Shown: positions 43,392 to 54,461 of the stretch, one piece after another
Layout of the letters: the number at the start of each line of letters is the position of its first letter
Numbering within the stretch: the first letter of the stretch is position 1
Notes under the pieces: generated by a model
What the model saw: the letters and a program-made list of their open reading frames with translations, nothing else
Told to the model about the DNA's origin: nothing
The model's database searches: none
Position numbers and translations under genes: made by a program
Origin: Corynespora cassiicola
Taxonomy: Eukaryota; Ascomycota; Dothideomycetes; Pleosporales; Corynesporascaceae
Assembly: GCA_022059125.1 (NCBI GenBank)
Contig: JAEUWY010000008.1
Location: 1,488,001-1,552,000 of the forward strand
Direction of reading: 5' to 3'
DNA length: 64,000 nt

Positions 43392-44644
43392 AAAGGCAAA
43401 GGATAGGCGTCCCGCAGAGGAGGTCGGCGATGCGAGGTCCAACACGGCCGGTCGAGAGGTGGTGCTGAGCGTAAGGTTGGTAGCGCGGTTGCGGTCCAAT
43501 CAGGGGATAGGGGGAATGCGCGCCTGCGTGGGTGTAGCTGGTACGCGTGCGTAGGGCCCTGGGCTTTTGGGGTGCGCGGTTCCACGGCTTCGAGGGGGGA
43601 TTGTGAGGTGTCAGCTCGTGCGGAGCGGTTTGGTGGGTTGAGTGGTGGTGGGGAGGGCGGTGTGAGGGCTGAGGGTGTGGGGTTGGGAGATGCAGTGCGG
43701 ACGGGATGGTGCGCTGCAGTGCACTGCAGATACTATTAGGCTGGATGCGTAGGTGTGTACAGTCCCTCCCATTCATTACTAATGTGATAAATAACCCATG
43801 CTCAGATGTCTAGCTTGAGCTCTGATGACAGCCACTTGATGTTCTGTCGGCTTACAAGTTCACTTAACCAATTATATACTATTGTCTAGTGTGTTTTTTA
43901 CAGCTACGGCTCAATGCTCTGTCGGCTGCAAGATCAACTGTCTCAACTCGAAAAAGAGCATGGCGCACTAGATATCTGGGCTGTGGGGGAAGGGCTGTAG
44001 GTCAGCTGTATGCAAGGCGGGCCACGGCCGGGCCCGTTGTGGTTCCGGAGGTTGTACGGGCGGAGGGGAAGGAGGGGTTCCGAAGGGGAGGAGGGGTAAT
44101 CGGGATCTGGAATTTTTCGTAAGAGCGTGCATAGAGAGCCCTGTGGGTTGCGGACGGGGGGCCTGAGGTATAAATAGGAGGGTTATGTACTAAAGGGTTT
44201 TCTTTAAGTTGGGGTGTTGCTGGCATTGGAAAAAGAAAACAGTTAATTTGAAGACTAGGCGTAACAGTAAAAAGTTTTAAAATTGCACGGATTAGCGATT
44301 AAGTAAGTACTTGGAAAAATTCAGAGATGGTTGGGTTGGTTTGGTTGTAAGTGCTGATTCGACTAAGATTTTGGGAGTCGTGACGGTTCCAGTAGCGGGT
44401 CAGCAGGAATATAGAACGTCTTTTCTAAAGGGCTGAGGCTTGGAAGAGCGAGACACTAGCGGTGAGAATTCCCAAACGACAAAGGTCGTTTATTGTACCC
44501 CGGGAAGATCGAGAAAGAGGTCGTCTTCTTGGGTTCTCAAGATTGGAAGAATCCACATAACCTACCAAGGCCTGCTGTATACAAAAGGCTCCTTACGGAC
44601 TACTACTGCTACAACGACCCAAAAAAGAACACAAATCTGTCAAC

Positions 44645-45623
44645 ATGGGGTCCCATCAAACTTCCTCCCCTCGACCAGGTCTCATGCTGGTGGACCCACG
44701 CCTCCACGACCCTACACCTGAAAACGCCGAGATCTTCTTCCGATGGACCCGCCTGCACAACCCCGATATGTTAGGCCTCAAAGACACCGGCCACGGAACA
44801 GTAACAAAATGCTTCCGCTTCACAGCCCCAGCTACCGACCCGAAATACTCTCACCTCGACAGCGCGAGCCAGCAACCCTACCTGTACACCTGCAACGCCT
44901 CCGACATCGCCGTCTTCAACTCACAACCCTACTACGACATCAGCCGAAAGCTCGACCTCGAAAACACCCGACAACTGCGCGAAGGCGAAGTCCCCGTCGG
45001 AAAAGAAGGCATGGTCTGGGACGTCGTCAACGCCAAATTCGCGCTCTTCGAGTTGGTCCCCAGCGGTACGTCGTTCTCCCTGCCACACCCTTCCCATTAA
45101 ACACTGTACTCCATCCTACTCAAAGTCCCCTACGCCCCACGCAGGGAACACCCACGTTCTGACTACCCACCCAGCCCTACCCGCCCCCCCTTACCAAACC
45201 TTCTCCCCCCGGACCCCACCCGCCCACGCGAAACCCGGCATGCCATCTTCGCCCTACATGCTCGGCCTCTCGATCAAGACGCCAGCCGAGGATCAATTCC
45301 CCTCGACCCGCGTTGTGCCGCCGGCGGTGCTCGGCGTCCAAGCCTCGATCTTGAGCTTCTTGGGTGAGAAGGCGGGGGTCGGGCTTGCGGCTTCGCTGTA
45401 TAGGCACGTTCCTGAGATGCAGCCGGAGATGCATCCGGAGATTGATTGTGAGGCGAGGGGGAGGTGGTTGCTTGCTGTGGTTGTGGAAGGGGAGGAGGGG
45501 GGAAGGTTGGGGAGGGAGGAAGTTGTGGGGTGGGTGGGTGAGTGGGAGAAGGTGGGTGGGAGGGAGATGGATGGGTTGAAGGTTTCTGCTGGGGTTTGGG
45601 GGTGTGAGTTTGTGATGGGGTAG
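44645..45623 (+). CDS. EthD-like (dimeric alpha/beta barrel) protein, tentative
   Basis: Two exons, 44645..45065 and 45145..45623, give 299 aa; the 79-nt intron has donor GTACGT and acceptor CGCAG. The N-terminal half reads GLMLVDPRLHDPTPENAEIF, FRWTRLHNPDMLGLKDTGHG and YLYTCNASDIAVFNSQPYYD, a pattern like fungal EthD-like proteins (LMLVDSR ... W ... H-PD ... A-R- ... PYLALY). The second half (SPYMLGLSIKTPAEDQFPST ... RWLLAVVVEGEEGGRLGREE) may be a second, diverged barrel. No signal peptide or membrane segment is present. EthD-like proteins act as small aromatic-binding or cyclase-like enzymes, but no substrate can be named. From about 45,350 to the stop the coding strand becomes extremely G-rich. 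Confidence 0.72.
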
Positions 45624-46689
45624 ATGAGTGGTGGATGTGTGGTCGGAGATGAGTCCTTGGCTGTTAAAAGGTGGAGGTGAGACTTTGATAGATATTTTTC
45701 ATTGATTCTTGATAGATCCTCTATGGCTTGATGCAGGTATGACATAGAATACAATATGGATAGCGCTGGTCAGAATAAACGACATAGTGACAATGACAGC
45801 ATCATGAACTTGATCAACGCCTTGAAGCAATGCGATCGCAAACAAGTGCAGTCGTAAAAACAATCTTGTAAGACATGATCACGCGCTCATTTCCTGCCCT
45901 CAGCTCGAAATTGTGTAAAAAAAATCCTGCGCCCGGAAATGAACTTCTGCAAGAGCGCCGCCACCCAACACATCAAGCAATCTCCCATCTCGACACTACG
46001 AGCCAAAATACCGCCGCTGCCGGAGTGCTCCGCCCACGCTCCCGACAATAGACAGGTTTGGCAATGCCAAAGCTCCAGTCTTTGATTACATACGATCGCG
46101 GCGCTTGCTACAACTGGCACGCATGGAATCTATCTGGTGATTCGAGCAAGGATGTGTGGACTTTCGTTCAATTGTATGAAATTAGACACTATAAACTACC
46201 CCGTAAAGATAAGAAGCCAGGTCTTGCCGCTAAAGCACCGACCCCCCGACCCTTTCCCTACTACTACTCTTTAAGAATATACGATGACTGTAAATGAGAA
46301 GATGCGACAAGCGTAAACACATAACGTGGCGACATATTTTGACACTTTCGGCGAGGAAAGAGTACAGCTACTACGACGCGACTGACGTGGAGGATGATGA
46401 TGTTAGGTAGTTAGGTAGGTTGGTGGGAATATCGTTAGCAAACGCATTGCTCAAGTTTTTCTCTTTTCTTTCTTGCTTTGTGCCGCCCAAATTTCGTTTC
46501 TACACATGCATCCATCGCTCCATCCATCCGTCTCGTGCCGGCTTGCTCTCCGCCCAGCCCCGAGCAAAGGTGGCGCCAACAGGCGATATGCCTGCCAGCC
46601 CCCGATTCCTAGCTGTCCCTACCCCGAGGCTGGGTGTTCCTTGTTTTCGCTTCCTCCCGAGTCGTGCCATCATGATGCGCGCGGGCTCT
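45624..46689. other. 1.07 kb convergent intergenic region
   Basis: This lies between convergent 3' ends. It is AT-richer than the genes. It contains one small ORF (listed separately) of doubtful status and a TTAGGTAGGT run near 46,403-46,420. Confidence 0.6.
46064..46297 (+). CDS. Doubtful small ORF, 77 aa
   Basis: The frame begins MPKLQSLITYDRGACYNWHA and ends PYYYSLRIYDDCK. It has a natural-looking amino-acid mix and lies in a region where neighbouring frames are closed, but there is no family, no promoter element and no intron to support it. Confidence 0.2.
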   Translation: MPKLQSLITYDRGACYNWHAWNLSGDSSKDVWTFVQLYEIRHYKLPRKDKKPGLAAKAPTPRPFPYYYSLRIYDDCK

Positions 46690-48276
46690 TTACAAGACAT
46701 CAGCGCAGCCGAAGCTCTGCTCGACACCAAAGGCGCCGGGGTTCTTCCACAGGTCGTCCTGGAAGGAGAACAGGCAGGACTCGACGCCGACCTTCTCGAC
46801 GATGCTGTCAATAGCCTTCTTCTGCTCCGAGAGGCCGGGGATGGCGAGGCCGTTGGACTGGCCAGACTTGGGCCAACCGATCTCGGTGATGTACTTGCCC
46901 TTGGCGGCGGCCTCGGGGCAGACCTTGGCGGCCTGCTCGAGCTGCTCGGCGGCGAAATCACCGGCCTCTGAGGCTTCGATCTTGGAGGTGAAGAAGGGGT
47001 GGACCTGGACGGCGAAGATGTCGATGTGGCTGCACAGAGCGGCACCCTTCTCCTCCCAGACGTTGACGGGCTCGGTAGTGGTGACGGCAATGTCAGAGGG
47101 GAAGCCGGCGCCCTGGAGCTGCTCGCGGACGTAGTCGATGTAGGCGCCAAGGTCGGAGGCCTCGACGTAGTTGTTGAACATGGCCTCGTTACCGACGATG
47201 ATCATGGCGATCGAGTCCTTGGGGGCGTTGTCGATGATGTCCTGGAGCTGGCTGTTGGCGTAATCGGAGAAGACACCCTTGCCGCCCTTGCCGCCGGCCT
47301 CGAGGAAGATGCCGTAGATGACCTTGAGGCCGTGCTTCTCGCACTCGGGAATGACGTTCTCGAAGACACCGCAGTCAGTGCTGTAGGAACGGATGGTGGT
47401 GAATCCCATGTCGGCGATCTTGGCAATGTCGCTCTTGACCTCGCCGGCAGACTTGCACTGGCCATCGGCGGCGTAGGGGGTGTAGGTGATGGCCCACTTC
47501 TTTCCCTTGGTCACGATACGGCCGGTGGAGCTGTAGCTACCGCCAGAAGGCTTGGTGGGCTCGGGCTTAGGGGACTCCTCGACCTTGGACGAAGAGGGCT
47601 TGGGGGCTTCGGCCGGAGCAGAGGGCTTGGGAGCCTCAGCCGGGGCAGAGGGCTTGGGTGCTTCGGCCGGGGCAGATGGCTTAGGGGCTTCGGCCGGGGC
47701 AGAGGGCTTGGGAGCCTCAACAACCTTGGAAGAAGAGGGGACGGGCGCGGGAGTGTATGCCGGGGGAGGGGCAGGAGTGTAGGCCTCCTTGCTGGGCTGG
47801 GCCTCGCTGGATGGCTCGGGGGCCTTGGACGACGGGGGAGGTGGGGGAGGAGTGTAGACCTCGGTGGAAGACACCTCAGCCGACGAAGGAGCCGGAGGAG
47901 TGTAGAGGGAGTAGACCACGGGAGTGGTGCTGGCAGCCTCAGACTCGGTGCACGACGTCTCTGGCACTGGCGAGGGCGTAGCGATCACAGTCGTGTTGGA
48001 AACGACAGGAGGAACTGCAACACATCAGCACAACCGTTCATACGATCCTTCGGCCTGGTTTCCCCAAAATAAACAGCTCTTTCTTTCCCGCAACCCCCTC
48101 TTTCGAAATAAAAATCACGTACGTTCGCTGGCGGTGACATAGACGGTGGTGTAGACGGTGCAGATCTCGTTGTCTGCGTATCCTCCACGGCGCAGGTGGA
48201 ATCCGTTGTGCGCCTTGTGCTGGGCGGCGGCGGCGGCGCCGAGCAGAGCCGACGCAGCGATAAGAGTGGCCTTCAT
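46690..48276 (-). CDS. GH17 cell-wall beta-1,3-glucanase with repeat linker
   Basis: Two exons, 48276..48123 and 48014..46690, give 492 aa; the 108-nt intron has donor GTACGT and acceptor TTGCAG. A signal peptide (MKATLIAASALLGAAAAAQ) is followed by a short domain with CTVYTTVYVTASE, a long Pro/Ser/Lys-rich linker with four tandem APKPSAPAE units, then the GH17 domain (about 210-492). The proton donor Glu lies in IVGNEAMFNN and the nucleophile Glu in YITEIGWPKSG. The architecture matches Scw4/Scw10- or BtgC-type wall glucanases, secreted and held in the cell wall, where they remodel beta-1,3-glucan. C-ending codons are used throughout, which suggests high expression. A 357-codon antisense ORF is a shadow of this bias. 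No GPI signal is seen. Confidence 0.93.
47597..47721 (-). repeat. Tandem 27-bp repeats encoding APKPSAPAE
   Basis: About 4.5 copies of a 27-bp unit encode the linker of the GH17 glucanase. Copies differ by a few silent changes, so they are not a fresh expansion. Confidence 0.9.
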
Positions 48277-51185
48277 CTTGACTTGTTTACTGGGTAGTTT
48301 CTTGTTGTATAGCAAGCGAATGCCCGCGAAAAGAGTGAAGCGGTATTAGAGTATTAACAAACGAGTGACGGGGCACAATGGCCGGATGACTTGATAGCGA
48401 GGCGATGCGTACGGAAAGCCTTGCAAAGCAAGAAGAAAAGCCACTGCAAGGCCGGGGCAGTGGGAGGTTTTGATGGGTTCGCCATGGCCGCATCCATCCC
48501 ATCCTCCCTTGGCCGTAAGCCGTTAGACAGGGGCGTTCGAAAATTAGACTGGCGATGCAGATACCGAATCGGCATAACGTGGCAGTCGGGCGGCAGGGCA
48601 GCACTCGAAGAGGCCATGATGCACAACACGGCCTGGGCGTGGAAATGAGCAGTCTGGGGAAACACGGTGAAGTCGACCACTTCGGTAGGTTTTGGTCCCA
48701 TATCCGGCTAACGTCCACCTAGCGCCAATTTCCCCTGACAGGGCCTATCGACTGCACAACACCGCACGCACTGGCACAAGGGCGTCACGGGCGCCCCCAT
48801 TGCCCCCCCATTGCGCCGAATCCCTTCCATCGATAGGAACGGCGCCGCCGTGCCCGTGAATCCTTTGTCTGCTGAGCCCCATCGCGACCAACGGCTCCTT
48901 GGGTTGTCTCTGCGACAAATTTCCCGTGTCCGGCACGCCTCGTATCGCCTGATGAACCACGGGCGAACCGGCTCTGCCATGGCCTCGCACCTCAGCCCTC
49001 CCCTCACCGCAGCTTCGCGCCTACGGAAATCACCAGCGGCGCCCGTCGCCTTATCGCAGGCTAATCTTGTGCTGCGAGTCCTTGGACTCCAAGCCCAGCT
49101 CCCTGTCCGCCGACGTCGAGCGCCTCGGGATATTTGGTCACAGCGCGCGTCTGCAGGAACGGAGTCCGTGCCCAGGGGACGACAGGGCACCCGTCTCTGG
49201 TCTAAATATGCCCAGCAGGGTTCGTTATTGGACCAGTCGACTACCATGCGGCGAGGATCACACGATGGAATGTGCCCGTCCGTCTCTGAATAACTGCGAC
49301 CTCGCTGCAGTGCCGAACACCCATCTCTCGGCGCCGCCACCTCCGCCGGATCCCCTCCTCGTCTGCATGGAGAGCCCAAGCATCTGTGGAGCCTCACGAG
49401 AGATCTTTGCCACTCCCGGCGCAGGACTTTCCTTCCGATCTCGTGTTTGCCGCTGTGCCGCTCGAATCACTCTTGTCCGCCATGGCTTCGCTATGGGGCA
49501 ACAATATCTTGACTCTTGGACTTGTCGTTGGCGAAGAGATCGCGAACTTCCCCTTTTGTCGCGCAATTTCTAGCACGAGCCTAGGCGGTTGATCACACGC
49601 CAACTCTGCTGCTACCCTACGCGAACTGCCAGATGCTGGAGCTGAATATCTCCGGGCACTGGCCAATTGGGGCGGCATGCTAGCGAGGCTCAGGTCAATC
49701 GACAAGCGCGCTTACGCTTGTGCCTTGTGGGTTTGTCTGCCGTAACATCTATCATAACACGTCGTTTCAATAGAACACAGCGGCTATAGCCTCCGTCTTT
49801 CCAATACCGCAAGCCTTCAACCGAAAGGTGCACGGTCTGGCAATTGGCCTCTCTTTACTCAGTGCCTAAAAGTCCCCGCCAAGATCGACAAACGCTTCAG
49901 CTTCTGGCAGATCCATTCCCACATATCATTTCCCGCCTCAGCTTAAAGCTCACCTGTGCGAAAAAAAAAAGAATCGGACACCACTGTGTCCGCGGAAATA
50001 CCCGTGACATGCGGAAATAATTTCTACTGTTGCCCGACTCTTCTAGCCTCCAGAATCGCCAGTAGCATTTGCGCTAAACTTACCACAACATTATGCTCAC
50101 CACACCGCCTCGAGAAACTTGTCAGGCCAAAGGGGGTGGGAGGCATTGCCGCAAAATGCCGCGATCCACTTGAGGGCTCCCTAGCGACCGCTGGAAGCCC
50201 CGGAGAGGGGGAAAAAGGGAGACGAAACACCTGTCGCACATTTATACCAATTGACCGAGACTGTCGGTGAAAAGATGGCCGGAGAAGTGCCTCAGATACG
50301 AGTAATGTTTCGCCGATGCACAGGTCCAGGGACCCATAGCATGAGCACAGCGGTCACTACGCGTCTCTGGACCAGCTGCCGCTCGGCCGACATACAACGT
50401 CCTGACAGCAGAACAACGTTGTATCGCGAATTGCGAAGTAGAGGTTGGAATCATGACGTACTTCTGCCTCGGACGTCCGATGATTTTCTAACGGTCCGAT
50501 CTGATTCTGCTCATCATTTTCGCTTCACTCTGATCATTCACCGGATCACTCTTGGCTCACACAAGACGGGAATCCAAGCATTGCCGAGATGCCAGGTCGA
50601 TCAAGAACAAATTTGAGCTCAGTCGTATTTAAATATAGCCTTCCCATTGTCACAGCCCACTTCATTGCAGCCTTTTCCTACCTGCCGTACTAGTGAACAT
50701 GTGACAGGCATCAGCCTCATCTGCCTGTCGAACCACGACATTCATGTGTAGTATCTTACGCAAGCGGCCTGACGGTAGCTAAGCTTTCATATAAGCTTTG
50801 CATGATCGATCAGGTTCGCTGCTTACGTCTTGCGCGGCTCGTCTTCGTTGGTCCTAGCCTCGCCTTTTTCGGGCCCGAGAGCCTTGTGCCGGGCAGGCGA
50901 GGCCCCGAGATACACGTTCGCGCCCGAAAGAGTCACGTTTTTCTATCCTCTAGGCATCAAAGGAACAAACATATATAACTTCATTGTTTTTGCGTGGCTT
51001 GCCATTATCTTCATGGATATCTGATTCCTTCTTCATTGAGCTTCTCTAGTAGACCAGACGGTGGTTTCAACATTCTGACTGCATCCGAATAAGCACTACT
51101 TGGTTCCAAGTTCACATATATGCCCAACCCAGAGCCACAGCACCATTTTCTGGAGAGAATAATCTCAAAACAGTCACCAACGACC
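48277..51185. other. 2.9 kb gene-free region
   Basis: This is the longest stretch without a supported gene. It has promoter sequence for the glucanase at the left and for the FAD monooxygenase at the right. The middle (49.7-50.8 kb) is AT-richer. ORFs of up to 229 codons near 48.7-49.6 kb lack any protein-like pattern. A TATATAA sequence occurs near 50,972, about 210 bases before the monooxygenase ATG. Confidence 0.6.
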
Positions 51186-52442
51186 ATGGCGAAGAATCAA
51201 GCACCCTTTAAAATCGCCCTCATAGGCGCAGGCCCTGCATCCCTAACTCTCGCCAACATCCTCCAGCGCAACGCTGTACCTTTTTCCATTTTCGAATCCT
51301 CATCCCAAATACGCACTGCTGGTGGATCCCTAGACTTGCACCCAGAATCAGGCCAACGAGCACTCAAAGAGACTGGTCTTTGGACCGAATTCACCAAACA
51401 TGCACGGCCTGAATCCGACGTGTTGAAGCTCCTGAACGTTGACACGGGCGAGGTATACTGGGACGAGAACGCAGGGGACGGACGAAGAGATTCACACACA
51501 GAACAAGATCCCTATGCCGGCCGCCCAGAAATCGACCGCCAGGCCTTGGTCAACATCCTCTTCCAGGGCCTAGAGCAAGGCACCGTAACCTTCAACAAAA
51601 AGGCCACCGAGATCGTGCCAACCCCCGACTCCACCCACAAATACGACGTACGCTTTGCGGACGGAACCCTCGATCCCGGCTTCGACCTCGTCATCGGCGG
51701 CGATGGCGCCTGGTCCAAGGTGCGCAACCTGCTCTCTGCCACCACACCCCACTACTCGGGCATCTCCGCCATAGAAACGTGGTGCAACGACGTGCAAGCC
51801 AACGCCTGGCTGCTGGACTTCGTCGGGGCGGGGTCCTGCTTCGGCTTCGGCGAGGGCCGCACCGTGCAGGCGCAGCGCCAGGGCGACGGCAGGCTCATGA
51901 CCTACGCCTGCCTGCGATGCCCCGAAGACCACATCCAGACGTGCGGCATCGACTGGGAGGACGAGGACGGCGCGCGGTCGCAATGGATGGACCGCTACTT
52001 TTTCGACGTCTCGCCCGAGCTCAGGAGGGTGGTTGCCGAGTGCGGGGACTCGCTCGTGGCGCGCGTGCTGTATGAGCTGCCTGTGGGGTTCCGCTGGGAG
52101 GCGCGCGAGGGCGTCACGCTCGTGGGGGATGCGGCGCATGTCATGACTCCGTTTGCTGGGGTGGGGGTCAATGTTGCCATGACGGATTCTCTGGTTTTGG
52201 CGGGGGAGATTGTGAGGGCGTGGAGGGGGGAGAAGGGGTTGGGGGAGGCGGTTAGGGCGTATGAGGAGGAGATGTTTCCTAGGGCGGAGAGGTTTGCGCG
52301 GAAGACGATGAAGGGGAAGATGGGGCATTTTAGCAAGGATGGGGCGAGGGACATGGCGGGGATGCTTACGGCTTTTCATGACGAGGGGAAGCATTCGGAT
52401 GAAATAGATGTGTCAGTGGGCGTGAGTGTAGGTGCCGTCTGA
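51186..52442 (+). CDS. TetX-like FAD-dependent monooxygenase
   Basis: An intronless frame gives 418 aa from MAKNQAPFKIALIGAGPASL; the ATG has a strong ACGACCATGG context. An in-frame ATG at 51120 would add 22 residues. The FAD-binding glycine motif is IALIGAGPASLTLANILQ, the middle DG motif is DLVIGGDGAWSKVRNLL, and the C-terminal motif is VTLVGDAAHVMTPFAGVGVN. This is a group A flavoprotein hydroxylase close to TetX-type and fungal AsL-type enzymes, which hydroxylate small aromatic or polyketide-like compounds using NAD(P)H and O2. The substrate cannot be read from sequence. There is no neighbouring PKS or NRPS. From about 52,020 the coding strand flips from C-rich to strongly G-rich. Confidence 0.88.
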   Translation: MAKNQAPFKIALIGAGPASLTLANILQRNAVPFSIFESSSQIRTAGGSLDLHPESGQRALKETGLWTEFTKHARPESDVLKLLNVDTGEVYWDENAGDGRRDSHTEQDPYAGRPEIDRQALVNILFQGLEQGTVTFNKKATEIVPTPDSTHKYDVRFADGTLDPGFDLVIGGDGAWSKVRNLLSATTPHYSGISAIETWCNDVQANAWLLDFVGAGSCFGFGEGRTVQAQRQGDGRLMTYACLRCPEDHIQTCGIDWEDEDGARSQWMDRYFFDVSPELRRVVAECGDSLVARVLYELPVGFRWEAREGVTLVGDAAHVMTPFAGVGVNVAMTDSLVLAGEIVRAWRGEKGLGEAVRAYEEEMFPRAERFARKTMKGKMGHFSKDGARDMAGMLTAFHDEGKHSDEIDVSVGVSVGAV

Positions 52443-52553
52443 GGGGTGGGATGTCTCAATCATCTTTTATTTGGTAGACAAGTACAGACACGAAGTAATG
52501 GGAAAAAGATAACGCCACGACAACAACAAATTGTGAACCGCATAAAACGATAC

Positions 52554-54461
52554 TCAGGGGTATACGTGACCAGCTACATCCCCAACTCCAAAGTCATTCT
52601 CATCATCCAAGCTCTGCAGCCAGTCTTGGTTGGTATTCTTCTTCTTCCGAGCCTCCAGGTCCGCGCTGACCTTTTGCAGCACTGTTCTGTTCTTTTCGCA
52701 CTGCTCATACCAAGCTCGTTCAAAGTTGATGTCGTCGTCATGCGGCAGAATGATCCACTCTGGTAGGAGCGTAGGTTCGTGGTCGCCGTTCTTGTACCAC
52801 CAGTACCGGCCCTTGCCATCCTGTGTAGGCGACCATTTACGCGTGAAACCCTTGAGGGTCGATTTGGCCTCCGGTCCGCGGATCATGTCTCGGTACCTGC
52901 AGATGGGATGGATGTATTCGTTCGTCTCGCCGAAGGTACAAATGTCTTGCAGTTTATACTCTTTGTCCTCCTCGTTGTAGACCTCTGCGCTACAGTGGCC
53001 TGGTACTCGCGGCAATGGGAAGCCAGAGAGATAGTAGATGCCAGAGTAGCTGTCGACAATCTCGCCTGTGCCCCATCCGTAGTCGAACTTTGGGTGTTGG
53101 TGTGCGGGGTCGCGCTTTGGAGGGGCGAGCGGGTCGTCGCGTGGGTTGATGATGGGGACCTTTGGGAGTTTGGATTTTGTCCAATCTAGCCAGGTCTCGT
53201 GGTGGTAGGTACAAGCGTAGCGAACTTTGTCGAGCCAGCCTTGGTATTGCAGCATTGACTCTTTGAAAGCATCTTTGTCAATGGTGAGGTACGGCTCCAC
53301 ACATTGAAGCATCCATGTGAATGTTGTTGTGGAGAGATCTAGTGCTTGTCAGTAAGGGGCATGGCACTCAAAATTGACCGCTTATACGCACGCTCGAGGT
53401 CTCCCTTCATTCCTGCTATGGCATCATCGGAGCCTCCGCCGCAGTTTATGTGTACACCGGGAAACCACACCTGTTTCAGTTCCGGAATGGGCTTCCCGGC
53501 AGCCTCCAATTCTTTCTTCAGGCCCTTGGGGATATACCACAGAGTTGGTCGGAAAGCTTTTCGGCGCTCGTCGAGAGCCAAGGCATGGAATGCATGTTCG
53601 ATATCTGTTCATTGTTAGTCAAAAACCATGTAGTTCCAAAAGAGACCTTACGCTCGTTGAGCTTCACATTATGAAAGCCGTACTTGGTCCGAGAAGACGC
53701 AAAATCGAGAAACCCAACATCTGGAACACCCAAACTGCCCACAGTGTCCCACACTCCTACAACCTTGACTCTCCTACTCTCGTCATCGACATCTAGCTTT
53801 CCATGAGGTGGTATTTCCCAGCTTTGTGCCCGAGCTATGGCAGAGGCGTCTATTGGCCCTCCGTCCTTGTTCTGGCGGCCACGTTCCGACAATTTGCCAT
53901 ATACAAAGTCCTTCCAGGCCTGGGTCTCTCGAAACTCCAGGCCTTCTTCGTTTTGCTTGTATGCTCGGTAAATCTGCGGGAAAACTTGCATATCGATTGG
54001 CTTGATGACTCCAATGTCGGAGACAAGACCAGCGACGGCCCGAGCCGTGTAGGCGCCACGCGAGAAACCGAAACAAAAGATTTCGTCTCCAGCCTCGTAG
54101 TTCATGACAATGAAATTGTAGGCTTCGATGACATTTTCGGCGAGGCCAGCACCTGTCCCACCTTGTCGTCTCCTCTGGGACTAGTCAGATTTCCTGAACG
54201 ATGAACTGTGCCGTCCTGGGAGCTACTCGCCTCGGAGCTAGAGAGATTGCCTGTTCCGATTCCACTGTCGTAGTAGACGATTTGATGCCATTTTTTGTTG
54301 GGATTATGCTTGTCCTCCCCGATTCGCGCGATAAGGCGGCAGAGCCTGGTGACATTCGAAGGGACATTCTCCTGTACGCTAACGCTGGACTGCCAAGTAC
54401 CATCGCAGCATATAATGAGGCGTCTGCCCCAGGGCCTCTCGTCGGGAATTATCGAAGACAT
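52554..54461 (-). CDS. DUF2235 alpha/beta hydrolase (Tle1-like catalytic domain)
   Basis: Four exons, 54461..54227, 54161..53652, 53604..53392 and 53338..52554, give 580 aa; introns are 65, 47 and 53 nt. The N-terminus is MSSIIPDERPWGRRLIICCD, with the family-typical CDGTW. The nucleophile elbow is FCFGFSRGAYTARAVAGLV (Ser in GFSRG), preceded by ENVIEAYNFIVMNYEAGDEI; VVGVWDTVGSLGVPD and HIEHAFHALALDERRKAFRP follow, then VWFPGVHINCGGGSDD with a likely catalytic His. DUF2235 enzymes include bacterial type VI secretion phospholipase effectors and many fungal proteins of unknown substrate. The C-terminal ~200 residues are a fungal extension. The first 3' splice site is uncertain: ACAAG at 54162 is chosen because it restores GTGAGL, but GACAG 9 nt downstream also keeps frame. 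Confidence 0.83.

Larger units (their letters stand above)
42746..44644. other. 1.9 kb gene-free region with homopolymers and microsatellites
   Basis: No gene is supported. It contains two long G runs, a (GGCT)8 tract, a palindromic CCTAGGTAGG-type motif and an AT-richer right half (43.8-44.4 kb). The right end carries the promoter of the EthD-like gene. Confidence 0.65.

Noticed and set aside
46999..48072. 357-codon ORF on + over the GH17 glucanase
   Set aside because: Gly/Leu-rich repeat-like sequence produced by C-ending codons on the other strand and by the 27-bp repeats.
48708..49397. 229-codon minus-strand ORF
   Set aside because: Arg/Cys-rich chance frame in GC-rich DNA; no protein-like pattern and no introns or promoter signals.
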